64,000 nt of DNA from Tropicibacter naphthalenivorans (GTDB taxonomy: Bacteria; Pseudomonadota; Alphaproteobacteria; Rhodobacterales; Rhodobacteraceae), in contig NZ_FWXX01000010.1 in assembly GCF_900176475.1 (NCBI RefSeq), positions 80,505 through 144,504 of the forward strand, written 5' to 3'. Both the position numbers and the translations under genes were made by a program. This document shows, in pieces, positions 44,912-53,042 of this stretch; the stretch's first letter is position 1; every line of letters begins with the position of its first letter. Under the pieces are notes generated by a model. That model was not told where the DNA came from. It saw nothing but the letters and a program-made list of their open reading frames with translations, and made no database searches.

Positions 44912-46317
44912 GGTGTTTCTCCTTCGGTGTTGGCCGCATGTCCGTTCGGCAGCCGCACCCGTGCCCGCAACCCGCCTTCGGGCCGGTTCGTCAGAGTGAC
45001 ATCGCCGCCATGCGACTGGATGATCGTCCGGGCGATGGACAGTCCCAGCCCATGCCCGCCGGTTTCCAGCGACCGCGACTCTTCGAGCCGCACAAACGGG
45101 TCAAAGACCTTGTCCAACTGGTCCTCGGGGATGCCCGGTCCGTCGTCGTCAACGATCAGAACCACCTCCCCGCCAGTCTTTTGCCAATCGATGCGCGCCA
45201 TATGGCCGTAGCGCAGGGCGTTTTCGATCAGGTTGCGCAAGGCGCGGCGCATGGCGTTGGGGCGCAAGCGCAGTTCGGTGTCGTCGGCTCCCAGCAGGTC
45301 GACCCCGGCGGGCAGGGTCTGGCACAGAGCGCCGAGGTAGTCGTGCAGATTGACGCGTTCGGGCTGCTCTGATCCGGTCAGTCCGCGTGCGAAAGTCAAC
45401 GTTGCCTCGACCATGCCCTGCATTTCCTCGACCGAGGCGACGATGCTGTCGCGGGTTTCGTCGTCGTCGACCATCTCGGCACGCACCCGCATCGCCGTCA
45501 GGGGCGAGCGCAGGTCGTGCCCCAGCGCCGCCAGCATCCGCGTCCGGTCATTGACGAAGCGGGTCAGGCGTTCCTGCATCCGGTTGAAGGAAACCGTCAG
45601 GTCGCGGACCTCGGTCGGGCCGGCAACGGGCAGTTCAGGCACGTCCTCGCCCCGCCCCAGCCGGTCGGCGGCCCGCGCCAGCCGCCGCAGCGGGCCGGTC
45701 AACCGCGTCATGACGAACCAGATCACCACGATCAGCAGCACCGTAGCCGACAGCACAAAGGCCAGCATGGATTCCAGCGGCCACTGGATCGGCGGGCGTT
45801 CGAAGCGGGTGCCCACATTCAGCCAGTGCCCCCCGGAAATGGCTATGGATAGGTTCATCTCGATGGCTGTCAGCTCGCCCCGCATCATCGCCATGTGCAT
45901 CTCTGTCATCTCGCGCGACAGATTGGCGAGCGGCATCAACTGGCCCTCGATCTGGTGAAGCTCGACACGGATGTCGCGGCTGTAGCTGTCATCCAGCAGG
46001 GTACGGATGCGGCTTTCGACCAGACCGCCATCGGAATGGTCGCTGTGCTGAACCAAGGCCGTCTGCGACAGGTCGAACCGCACGAGAGGCGAATTTGCCG
46101 CCCGCAGGATCGAGGCATGCAGATCGGGTGGCGCCTCTTCGATCAGGCGCGCCACGTTGGCTGCACGCCCCGCCGCCTCGAAGCCAAGCGCCGCACGGAT
46201 CGCAAGGCTGCGCTCGTCGGCGAACAGCAGCAGGCTGATGATCTGCGCCACGGTCAGCGCCGCTACGATCAGCAGGACCAACTGCCAGCGCAGCGTCATC
46301 GCGGCACGCAGGCTCAT
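44908..46317 (-). CDS. Membrane sensor histidine kinase
   Basis: This 469-residue kinase has two membrane helices (about 12-30 and 180-205) flanking a periplasmic sensor region. A HAMP domain, HisKA with GHDLRSPLTAMR (phospho-His about residue 270), and a HATPase_c domain (NALRYGH, DDDGPGIP, GHGLGLSIA) follow. The periplasmic part has Met and His (EMTEMHMAMMRGE) that could bind copper. It overlaps its response regulator by 4 bases. A copper or redox signal is inferred from the neighbours. Confidence 0.9.
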   Translation of the reverse strand: MSLRAAMTLRWQLVLLIVAALTVAQIISLLLFADERSLAIRAALGFEAAGRAANVARLIEEAPPDLHASILRAANSPLVRFDLSQTALVQHSDHSDGGLVESRIRTLLDDSYSRDIRVELHQIEGQLMPLANLSREMTEMHMAMMRGELTAIEMNLSIAISGGHWLNVGTRFERPPIQWPLESMLAFVLSATVLLIVVIWFVMTRLTGPLRRLARAADRLGRGEDVPELPVAGPTEVRDLTVSFNRMQERLTRFVNDRTRMLAALGHDLRSPLTAMRVRAEMVDDDETRDSIVASVEEMQGMVEATLTFARGLTGSEQPERVNLHDYLGALCQTLPAGVDLLGADDTELRLRPNAMRRALRNLIENALRYGHMARIDWQKTGGEVVLIVDDDGPGIPEDQLDKVFDPFVRLEESRSLETGGHGLGLSIARTIIQSHGGDVTLTNRPEGGLRARVRLPNGHAANTEGETP

Positions 46318-47036
46318 GCCTCGGCCTCGACATCGCAGGCAAGGCTGTAGCCGCCATTGCGCACCGTCTTAATGATGCGCGGGCGCAACACGTCGGGCTC
46401 GATCTTGCGGCGCAGGCGGCTGATCTGGTTGTCGATGGTGCGGTCCAGCGGTCCGGCCATGCGGCCTGCCGTCAGGTCCAGCAACTGATCCCGGCTCAGC
46501 ACAATGCGCGGGCGTTCCAAAAAGACCGACAGCAGCTTGAACTCAGCGCTGGTCAGCGCCGTTTCGGCGCCCGATTCGTCGCGCAGAATCTGCCGGTCCG
46601 TGTCCAGTAGCAGGTGGGCAAAACGCACCGTCTGGCCCGCCAGCCGCCCGGCCATGGGGGCTTCGCGCGTGGTCCGCCGCAGGACGGACTTGATCCGGGC
46701 AAGCAATTCGCGGGGATTGAACGGCTTGGCCAGATAGTCATCCGCCCCCAGCTCCAGCCCGACGATCCGGTCGGTTTCCTCACCAAGGGCGGTCAGAAGG
46801 ATGATGGGCAGATCGCCTTGCGGCGACAGACGGCGACAGACGGACAGGCCGTCCTCGCCCGGCATCATGACGTCCAGCACCATCAGGTCGAATTGGCCGA
46901 CCGCAAGGCAGGCATCCATTTCGGCCGCATCCTTGGCTGCGGTGGCGCGCACCCCGTTCTTTTGCAGAAACCGCGTGACGCTTTCGCGGATCTGGGCGTG
47001 ATCGTCGACCACGAGAATATGCGGTTGCTGTCCCAT
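46314..47036 (-). CDS. OmpR-family response regulator
   Basis: The 240-residue protein has a receiver domain (DDHAQ, phospho-Asp about residue 55 in VLDVMMPGEDG, and Lys in the AKPFNPREL segment). A winged-helix output domain follows (LTSAEFKLLSVFLERP, TIDNQISRLRRKIE). It is the first gene of a seven-gene minus-strand operon running through ccmI. Its own promoter region has the same direct repeat found near 32.35 kb, which suggests self-control and control of the cytochrome operon. Confidence 0.92.
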   Translation of the reverse strand: MGQQPHILVVDDHAQIRESVTRFLQKNGVRATAAKDAAEMDACLAVGQFDLMVLDVMMPGEDGLSVCRRLSPQGDLPIILLTALGEETDRIVGLELGADDYLAKPFNPRELLARIKSVLRRTTREAPMAGRLAGQTVRFAHLLLDTDRQILRDESGAETALTSAEFKLLSVFLERPRIVLSRDQLLDLTAGRMAGPLDRTIDNQISRLRRKIEPDVLRPRIIKTVRNGGYSLACDVEAEA

Positions 47037-47079
47037 GCGCCCCTTCTAACGGACCGGGGCCGGGAACTTCACCGGTCGA

Positions 47080-47097
47080 TTTGTAGCGGTTTGTATC
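47080..47097 (+). promoter_or_regulatory. OmpR-type direct repeat by the two-component operon
   Basis: TTGTAGC (47081-47087) and TTGTATC (47091-47097) lie 10 bases apart, matching 14 of 18 positions of the block at 32352-32369. A weaker half-site on the other strand (ATTTGTAAC, 47129-47121) lies nearby. The 168-base region lies between the divergent response-regulator and EF-hand genes, and could serve both. Confidence 0.5.
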
Positions 47098-47204
47098 ACG
47101 CCCCGGCTTTGCGACAGATCGTTACAAATCCGGGGCTGCATGTCGCCCGAAAACAGCGTTTGACTGGGGCCGGAAACGACACTCTCAAGCGAAAGGAGCA
47201 CACG

Positions 47205-47732
47205 ATGCCCCGATTTACACAAGCTGTCTCTGTTCTTGCGGTTCTGGCACTGACCGCAGCGCCCGCCCTTGCGGACTCAGACCACCACACCGGAAACGGC
47301 GCCGGCCCGACGGGCGGTGACATGGCGATTCCCCAGATGAATGGCGACATGCACAACACCATGATGCAGATGATGATGCGGATGCACGCGGGCGGCGACA
47401 TGCCGATGATGGGCATGGGGTCCTCCGCAATGGGGATGATGGACCGCGACATGATGCAGATGATGCGCCCCATGATGGGCCCGTCCGGTGACGGCATGGG
47501 GGACATGGGCGACATGATGCGGCAAGGCATGATGTCCCATGACGGCGACGGGGACGACAGCCTGAGCCTTGACGAATTCGCCGATTGGCACGCACAGATG
47601 ATGAAGGAGACGATGGTCGATCGCTTCCAGCATCTCGATGCCGACGGCGACGGCAAGATCACCGGTTCCGAAATGCAGGGCTTTGCCGGGCGGATCGGTT
47701 CCATGCCGAGGATGGACCCCGCGCAGGAATGA
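47205..47732 (+). CDS. Met-rich EF-hand exported protein
   Basis: This 175-residue protein has a signal peptide ending ALADS. A very Met-rich region (residues about 45-110: NTMMQMMMRMHAGGDMPMMG and similar) is followed by two EF-hand loops (DGDGDDSLSLDEF and DADGDGKITGSEM). The Met-rich part would bind Cu(I) and the EF-hands Ca2+ or another ion. It is divergent from the two-component genes, like many copper-storage or sensing proteins near their regulators. AAAGGAG precedes the start. Confidence 0.8.
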   Translation: MPRFTQAVSVLAVLALTAAPALADSDHHTGNGAGPTGGDMAIPQMNGDMHNTMMQMMMRMHAGGDMPMMGMGSSAMGMMDRDMMQMMRPMMGPSGDGMGDMGDMMRQGMMSHDGDGDDSLSLDEFADWHAQMMKETMVDRFQHLDADGDGKITGSEMQGFAGRIGSMPRMDPAQE

Positions 47733-47744
47733 GCCAGTTACACG

Positions 47745-47772
47745 GGCATGGCCCCGGCAATCGGGCCATGCC
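47745..47772 (+). terminator. Strong hairpin between EF-hand and DUF302 genes
   Basis: ggcatggccc (47745-47754) pairs perfectly with gggccatgcc (47763-47772) over 8 bases. It lies 12 bases after the EF-hand stop and 20 before the DUF302 start. Without a T-run it may attenuate transcription or stabilise mRNA rather than end it. Confidence 0.5.
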
Positions 47773-47792
47773 GCAACGATAGGAGACCTGCC

Positions 47793-48179
47793 ATGAGCTA
47801 TACCCATGACCGCCTGCTGAGCGGCGTGTCGATCGACGACGCCGACATGCGCGTGCGCGCAGCCCTGTCCGAGGCGGGGTTCGGCGTGCTGACCGAAATC
47901 GACGTCAAGGCGACGATGAAAAAGAAGATCGACGCCGAAATGGAGGGCTACCGCATCCTTGGTGCCTGCAATCCCAAGATGGCGTATGAGGCCATCGGGC
48001 TGGAACCGCGCGTCGGCGCGATGCTGCCCTGCAACGTCATCCTGCGCGAAGTCGAGGGCGGCACCGAAGTCAGCGCGATCGATCCCGTCGCGTCGATGGC
48101 GGCAATCGACAACGACCAGTTGCACGCCGTCGCGGGCCAGGTCCGCGACATGCTGATGGGGGCTGTCGATGCGGCCTGA
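47793..48179 (+). CDS. DUF302-family protein
   Basis: This 128-residue protein is a single DUF302 domain (RVRAALSEAGFGVLTEIDVK, the MEGYRILGACNPKMAYEAI cysteine segment, and MLPCNVILRE). The two conserved cysteines fit haem or metal/redox binding; the family function is not settled. AGGAG precedes the start, and the stop overlaps the rhodanese gene by 11 bases. Confidence 0.85.
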   Translation: MSYTHDRLLSGVSIDDADMRVRAALSEAGFGVLTEIDVKATMKKKIDAEMEGYRILGACNPKMAYEAIGLEPRVGAMLPCNVILREVEGGTEVSAIDPVASMAAIDNDQLHAVAGQVRDMLMGAVDAA

Positions 48180-48642
48180 TCGCACGCGGCGGTTCGTGCT
48201 GGCAGGGCTGGCGGCTTCGGGCGCGGCGCCGTTTGCAGTTCCTTCCTGGGCGCAGGGCACGGGCGCATGGTCCGCCGGTCAGGCTTATGATGCGCTGTTG
48301 AACGATACTGCGCGGGTGATCGACATCCGCTCTCGCGAGGAATGGCAGGAAACCGGGATCGGCGCCGGGGTCTGGCCGATCAGCATGCACGAAGCCCGCT
48401 TTGCCGACCGCCTCTTTGCGGCCCGCTCCCACGCGGGCGAGCGCACCGTCGGGCTGATCTGCGCCACGGGCGGGCGGTCGCTGTCGGTGCTGGGCGCGTT
48501 GATGCGGGCGGGCTACACCGGGTATGCCGATATCTCCGAGGGGATGCTGGGCTCCGGGGCCGGGCCGGGCTGGATCGCCGCCGGGCTGCCCGTGGTGCCG
48601 CTGGATGCGGCGCTTGCATCCCTCCCAGAGGCGCTGACCTGA
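48169..48642 (+). CDS. Exported rhodanese-like protein
   Basis: The 157-residue product has a Tat leader (RTRRFVLAGLAASGAAPFA) and a rhodanese fold. The active-site loop CATGGRS (catalytic Cys about residue 101) and the DIRSREEW segment are present. Rhodaneses carry sulfane sulfur; a periplasmic one could help trap copper as sulfide or repair thiols. That use is inference. It overlaps the DUF302 gene and is followed by the VTT gene after 1 base. Confidence 0.82.
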   Translation: MRPDRTRRFVLAGLAASGAAPFAVPSWAQGTGAWSAGQAYDALLNDTARVIDIRSREEWQETGIGAGVWPISMHEARFADRLFAARSHAGERTVGLICATGGRSLSVLGALMRAGYTGYADISEGMLGSGAGPGWIAAGLPVVPLDAALASLPEALT

Positions 48643-48643
48643 C

Positions 48644-49336
48644 ATGACCGGGCGCGGCGTGGATCGGTTCAGTCCGGCGCTTCGCCCCTTTGTGTGGATC
48701 GCGGCGGCGCTGCTTGGCGCGCTGGCCCTGTACTGGCTGCTGGGTGGGCAGATGCCGACGATCGACCGCGCGCGGGTCGAAACTTGGGTCCATGCCGCGG
48801 GCCCTTGGGGGCCTGTCGCCGTTGTCGCACTGATGACCGCCGCCGTTGTCGCCAGCCCGATCCCCAGCGCGCCCATCGCGCTGGCGGCAGGTGCCGCCTA
48901 TGGGCACTATGCCGGGGCAGCCTACGTCGCCCTCGGGTCCGAGATCGGCGCGGTCATCGCCTTTGCCCTTGCCAGGACGCTCGGGCGCGGCACGGTCGAG
49001 CGTTTATTGGGCCACAGTGCCGATCGCGGGCTGTTCGGTTCGCAAAACGCATTGACACTGACGGTCTTTGTCAGCCGCCTGCTGCCCTTCGTATCGTTCG
49101 ACGCGATGAGTTATGCCGCCGGACTGAGCCGCCTGCACGCCTGGCGCTTTGCGCTGGCGACGATGGCCGGAATCCTGCCCGCCAGCTTCGTTCTGGCCCA
49201 TGTGGGCAGCGTCGCCATGCAGGGAGATTTCGGGTCGGCGGAATGGCTGGCCCTCGGCCTGGGGCTGGTCACGGCGGTACCGCTGCTGGTGCTGGCCTTG
49301 CGGCACCGGGACGATGACAAGAGGAATACGGAATGA
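48644..49336 (+). CDS. TVP38/TMEM64 (VTT/DedA-like) membrane protein
   Basis: This 230-residue protein has about six membrane helices. The VTT-domain signature includes SPIPSAPIALAAGAAYG, a G-rich re-entrant loop (LGSEIGAVIAFALARTLGRG) and FVSRLLPFVSFDAMSYAAGLS. Members move lipids or ions and often sit near rhodanese and metal genes. It overlaps the permease start by 4 bases. Confidence 0.85.
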   Translation: MTGRGVDRFSPALRPFVWIAAALLGALALYWLLGGQMPTIDRARVETWVHAAGPWGPVAVVALMTAAVVASPIPSAPIALAAGAAYGHYAGAAYVALGSEIGAVIAFALARTLGRGTVERLLGHSADRGLFGSQNALTLTVFVSRLLPFVSFDAMSYAAGLSRLHAWRFALATMAGILPASFVLAHVGSVAMQGDFGSAEWLALGLGLVTAVPLLVLALRHRDDDKRNTE

Positions 49337-50646
49337 CTTCGGACTATCGCAAGAACAGCCTGACCCTGCTGGATGCCATCGCCATGGGTACCGGCGTGAT
49401 GATCGGCGCCGGGATCCTCGCGCTGACCGGTCAGATCGCAGCTTTGGCGGGGCCGCTCTTCCCCTTCGCCTTCATCGCCGGTGCCGTTGTCACCGCCTTC
49501 AGCGCCTACACCTATGTCAAGATGTCGAACGCCTACCCCTCTGCGGGCGGCATAGGGATGATCTTGCAAAAAGCCTATGGCCCAACGACTGTCGCCGCCG
49601 GGGCCGCCCTGCTGATGGCGCTGTCGATGGTCATCAACGAAAGCCTCGTGGCGCGGACCTTTGCCACCTACCTGCTGCGCGGGCTCGACATGCCGCGCGA
49701 CACATGGCTTGTGCCCGCCATCGGCGTGAGCGTCATCGTGTTTGCGTGGCTGGTCAATGTCGCGGGCAACCGGTCCGTCGGCTGGCTGTCGGTGCTGATG
49801 GCAGCGCTGAAGGTCGGGGGCATCACCGTTTTCGGCATAGCAGCGCTTTGGGCGGGCGGGATCAGCTTCGAGGCGACCGGGGGACAGCAAGACACCGGGA
49901 TCACCGGATTTGTCGCCTCGATGGCTCTGGCGATCCTTGCCTTCAAGGGGTTCACGACCATCACGAACAGCGGGGCCGAAATCACGAACCCGCACCGCAA
50001 CGTTGGCCGTGCCATCATCGTTTCCATCGCCATCTGTACGCTGGTCTACCTGTTGGTCGCCTTTGCCGTCGGCAGCAGTCTGCCGCTGGACCGGATCGTT
50101 GCTGCACGGGACTATGCGCTGGCCGAGGCCGCGGAACCGGCCCTGGGGCGGACCGGGTTCTACCTGACCGTCGGCCTGGCGCTCGTGGCGACGGCCTCCG
50201 GCCTGATCGCCAGCGTCTTTGCCGTGTCCCGCATGCTGGCCATGCTGACCGAGATGCGGATGATCCCGCACAGCCATTTCGGCATGCCCGGCGTCATCCG
50301 CGACCACACCTTAGTCTACACGGTTGTGATTGCCACGCTGCTGACCATCTTCTTCGATCTCGGACGCATCGCGTCGCTGGGGGCGTTCTTCTATCTGGTG
50401 ATGGACATGCTGATCCATTGGGGAGTGTTCCGCAATCTGCGGACCGAGGTGGGCGCGCGCGGCTGGGTCTTGCTGACCGCAATCGGATTGGACGCCGTCG
50501 TGTTGGCTGCCTTTGCCGGGATGAAGGTGCAGGCCGACCCTTGGATCGTGGTGATCGCAGGTGTCGGAATGATCATCGTTTTTGGCTTCGAGCACATCTT
50601 CTTGCGTCGGCACCCGCCCAAAATGCATCACCATCACGGCGCTTGA
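49333..50646 (+). CDS. APC-superfamily permease
   Basis: This 437-residue transporter has 12 predicted helices, the APC motif GVMIGAGILALTGQ near the N-terminus, and GFTTITNSGAEITNP in helix 6. An unusual His-rich tail ends in HPPKMHHHHGA. The substrate cannot be read from sequence; the His tail suggests a metal link. The last bases of the gene, including its stop, form the -35 box of the next CueR-type promoter. Confidence 0.8.
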   Translation: MTSDYRKNSLTLLDAIAMGTGVMIGAGILALTGQIAALAGPLFPFAFIAGAVVTAFSAYTYVKMSNAYPSAGGIGMILQKAYGPTTVAAGAALLMALSMVINESLVARTFATYLLRGLDMPRDTWLVPAIGVSVIVFAWLVNVAGNRSVGWLSVLMAALKVGGITVFGIAALWAGGISFEATGGQQDTGITGFVASMALAILAFKGFTTITNSGAEITNPHRNVGRAIIVSIAICTLVYLLVAFAVGSSLPLDRIVAARDYALAEAAEPALGRTGFYLTVGLALVATASGLIASVFAVSRMLAMLTEMRMIPHSHFGMPGVIRDHTLVYTVVIATLLTIFFDLGRIASLGAFFYLVMDMLIHWGVFRNLRTEVGARGWVLLTAIGLDAVVLAAFAGMKVQADPWIVVIAGVGMIIVFGFEHIFLRRHPPKMHHHHGA

Positions 50647-50673
50647 CCTTCCCCTTGCTGGAGGGCCCATGAC
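50643..50673 (+). promoter_or_regulatory. CueR-type promoter of the second copper ATPase
   Basis: TTGACC (50643-50648), 19 bases TTCCCCTTGCTGGAGGGCC, then CATGAC (50668-50673). The dyad is very close to the textbook CueR site. The -35 box includes the stop codon of the permease gene. The ATPase start lies 23 bases downstream. Confidence 0.75.
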
Positions 50674-50696
50674 TGATACGGGAAAGGACTTCGATC

Positions 50697-53039
50697 ATGC
50701 CCGACCATGCCCACCACTCCCATTCGCAGCATGCCCCGATCCCGGCTGGCGCCCCTACGGCCACGGACCCGGTCTGTGGTATGACCATCGAAGTCAAGGA
50801 CGACACCCGAACGCAGACCTTTGGAGGAGAGACCCATCATTTCTGCTCGGCCTCCTGCGAGGACAGGTTCAAGGCTGACCCGTGGTTCTATGCGTCCGGC
50901 AATGCCGACAAGACAGGCCAACAGGCCCAACCCGGCACGCAATGGACCTGCCCCATGCACCCCGAGATCGTCCGCGACGAACCGGGGGCCTGCCCGATCT
51001 GCGGCATGGCGCTGGAACCGATGCTACCCAGCGACGAACCGTCCGAAGAACTGACCGACTTCACCCGCCGGATGTGGATCAGCGCCGCGGCGGCGGTGCC
51101 TTTGGTCATCCTGACGATGGGAGAGCTTGTCGGCCTGCCCGTCCGCGACTGGCTGGGTCACCGTATCGCGACCTACATCGAATTCCTGTTGGCCACGCCC
51201 ATCGTCCTGTGGGCCGCGCTGCCGTTCTTCAGACGCGGGCTGGACTCGTTCCGCAACCTGTCACCCAACATGTGGACGCTGATCTCGCTTGGGGTCGGGT
51301 CGGCATATGTCTATTCGATCTTTGCCACCTTCCTGCCAAGTGTCTTCCCCGAGGACTACCGGATGGGCGAAGGCGTCGGCACCTATTTCGAGGCCTCGGT
51401 CGTCATCGTCGCCCTGATTTTCGTCGGGCAGGTGCTGGAACTCCGCGCGCGCGAACGCACCGGCGATGCGATCCGCGCCCTGCTGGACCTTGCTCCAAAG
51501 ACCGCTCGCCGCATCCTGCCCGATGGCGAGGAATACGATGCGCCGCTGGAAAACGTGGTCGCGGGCGACATGCTGCGCGTCCGCCCCGGCGACAGCATTC
51601 CGGTGGATGCCGAAGTGGTCGAGGGTCGGTCCTCGGTTGATGAAAGCATGATCACCGGCGAACCCGTGCCCATCGAAAAGACCGCAGGCGACCGCGTCAC
51701 CGGCGGCACGATCAACAAGAATGGCACGCTGGCGATCCGCGCCACGCAAGTCGGTGCCGACACGGTGCTTTCCCAGATCGTCGACATGGTCGCGGGCGCC
51801 CGCCGGTCGCGGGCGCCAATCCAAGGTCTGGCAGACCGGGTTTCGGCGATCTTCGTACCCACCGTGGTCGGTATTGCAACGCTGGCCTTCTTCGCGTGGC
51901 TTTTGATCGGTCCTGACCCGGCGCTGGCGTTTGCCATCACCGCCGCCGTTTCCGTACTGATCATCGCCTGCCCCTGTGCGCTGGGGCTGGCTACGCCGAT
52001 CTCGATCACCACCGCCGCCGGGCGTGGCGCGCAGGCGGGCGTGCTGATCAAGGACGCCGAGGCACTGGAGCGCATGGCCCGCGTCGATACCGTCATCGTC
52101 GACAAGACCGGCACGCTGACCATGGGCAAGCCCACCCTGACCGACGTGGTCGGCCTGTCGGGCGCGAACGAGGCTGACGTGCTGGCCTATGCCGCCGCCC
52201 TGGAACGCGGCTCCGAACACCCTCTGGCCGAAGCCATCGTTCAGGGTGCACGGGACAGGGGCGCCCCACGCCACGACGCAAGTGAATTCGATGCGGTAAC
52301 GGGCAAAGGCGTCACCGGACGGGTTGAAGGCCGCGATGTGGCTCTTGGCAACCCGGCGTTGATGGCGGCTCTGGGGGTCGACACGTCTGCTGGGGACGCG
52401 CCCGCCGATGCGATGCGCGCGGACGGTAAGACGGCCATGTATGTTGCCCTTGACGGAACGCTGGCCGGTCTGGTCGCCGTTGCCGACCCGATCAAGGACA
52501 CGACCGCCGCAGCGATCCGCGACCTGCACGCGCTTGGCCTTAGGGTCATCATGGCGACCGGCGACAACCAGCGCACCGCCGAAGCGGTCGCGCGCCAACT
52601 CGATATCGACGAGGTCCGCGCGGGCGTTCTGCCCGAGGACAAGAAATCCCTTGTCGAGGAGTTGCGTGCGCAAGGCGCCTATATCGCGATGGCCGGCGAC
52701 GGGGTGAATGACGCCCCTGCCCTTGCCGCCGCCGATGTCGGGATTGCCATGGGCACCGGAGCCGACGTGGCTGTCGAAAGCGCAGGGATCACCCTTCTGG
52801 GCGGCGACCTGACCGGCATTGTACGCGCCCGCAAACTGGCCACCGCAACGCTTCGCAACATCAAGGAAAACCTGTTCTTTGCCTTCGCCTACAACGCTGC
52901 AGGCGTACCCATCGCCGCTGGCATCCTGTACCCGTTCATCGGGCTTCTATTGTCGCCGATGATCGCTGCCGCTGCGATGAGCCTGTCTTCCGTATCGGTC
53001 ATCGGCAACGCACTTCGGTTGCGACGCGCCGAATTGTAG
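50697..53039 (+). CDS. Copper P1B-type ATPase with YHS and HMBD domains
   Basis: The 780-residue pump has no HMA domain. It carries an N-terminal YHS domain ([10 protein letters not shown] to [10 protein letters not shown], about residues 22-70) and a short heavy-metal-binding domain (WTCPMHPEI to [10 protein letters not shown], about 83-110). The ion-path CPC (425-427), DKTGT (about 469-473) and GDGVND motifs follow. The His-rich start ([10 protein letters not shown]) adds further metal ligands. This CopA/CopB-like type differs from the HMA-bearing CopA at 24 kb, and may differ in speed or copper delivery. It has its own CueR-type promoter. Confidence 0.9.
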   Translation: MPDHAHHSHSQHAPIPAGAPTATDPVCGMTIEVKDDTRTQTFGGETHHFCSASCEDRFKADPWFYASGNADKTGQQAQPGTQWTCPMHPEIVRDEPGACPICGMALEPMLPSDEPSEELTDFTRRMWISAAAAVPLVILTMGELVGLPVRDWLGHRIATYIEFLLATPIVLWAALPFFRRGLDSFRNLSPNMWTLISLGVGSAYVYSIFATFLPSVFPEDYRMGEGVGTYFEASVVIVALIFVGQVLELRARERTGDAIRALLDLAPKTARRILPDGEEYDAPLENVVAGDMLRVRPGDSIPVDAEVVEGRSSVDESMITGEPVPIEKTAGDRVTGGTINKNGTLAIRATQVGADTVLSQIVDMVAGARRSRAPIQGLADRVSAIFVPTVVGIATLAFFAWLLIGPDPALAFAITAAVSVLIIACPCALGLATPISITTAAGRGAQAGVLIKDAEALERMARVDTVIVDKTGTLTMGKPTLTDVVGLSGANEADVLAYAAALERGSEHPLAEAIVQGARDRGAPRHDASEFDAVTGKGVTGRVEGRDVALGNPALMAALGVDTSAGDAPADAMRADGKTAMYVALDGTLAGLVAVADPIKDTTAAAIRDLHALGLRVIMATGDNQRTAEAVARQLDIDEVRAGVLPEDKKSLVEELRAQGAYIAMAGDGVNDAPALAAADVGIAMGTGADVAVESAGITLLGGDLTGIVRARKLATATLRNIKENLFFAFAYNAAGVPIAAGILYPFIGLLLSPMIAAAAMSLSSVSVIGNALRLRRAEL

Positions 53040-53042
53040 TTT

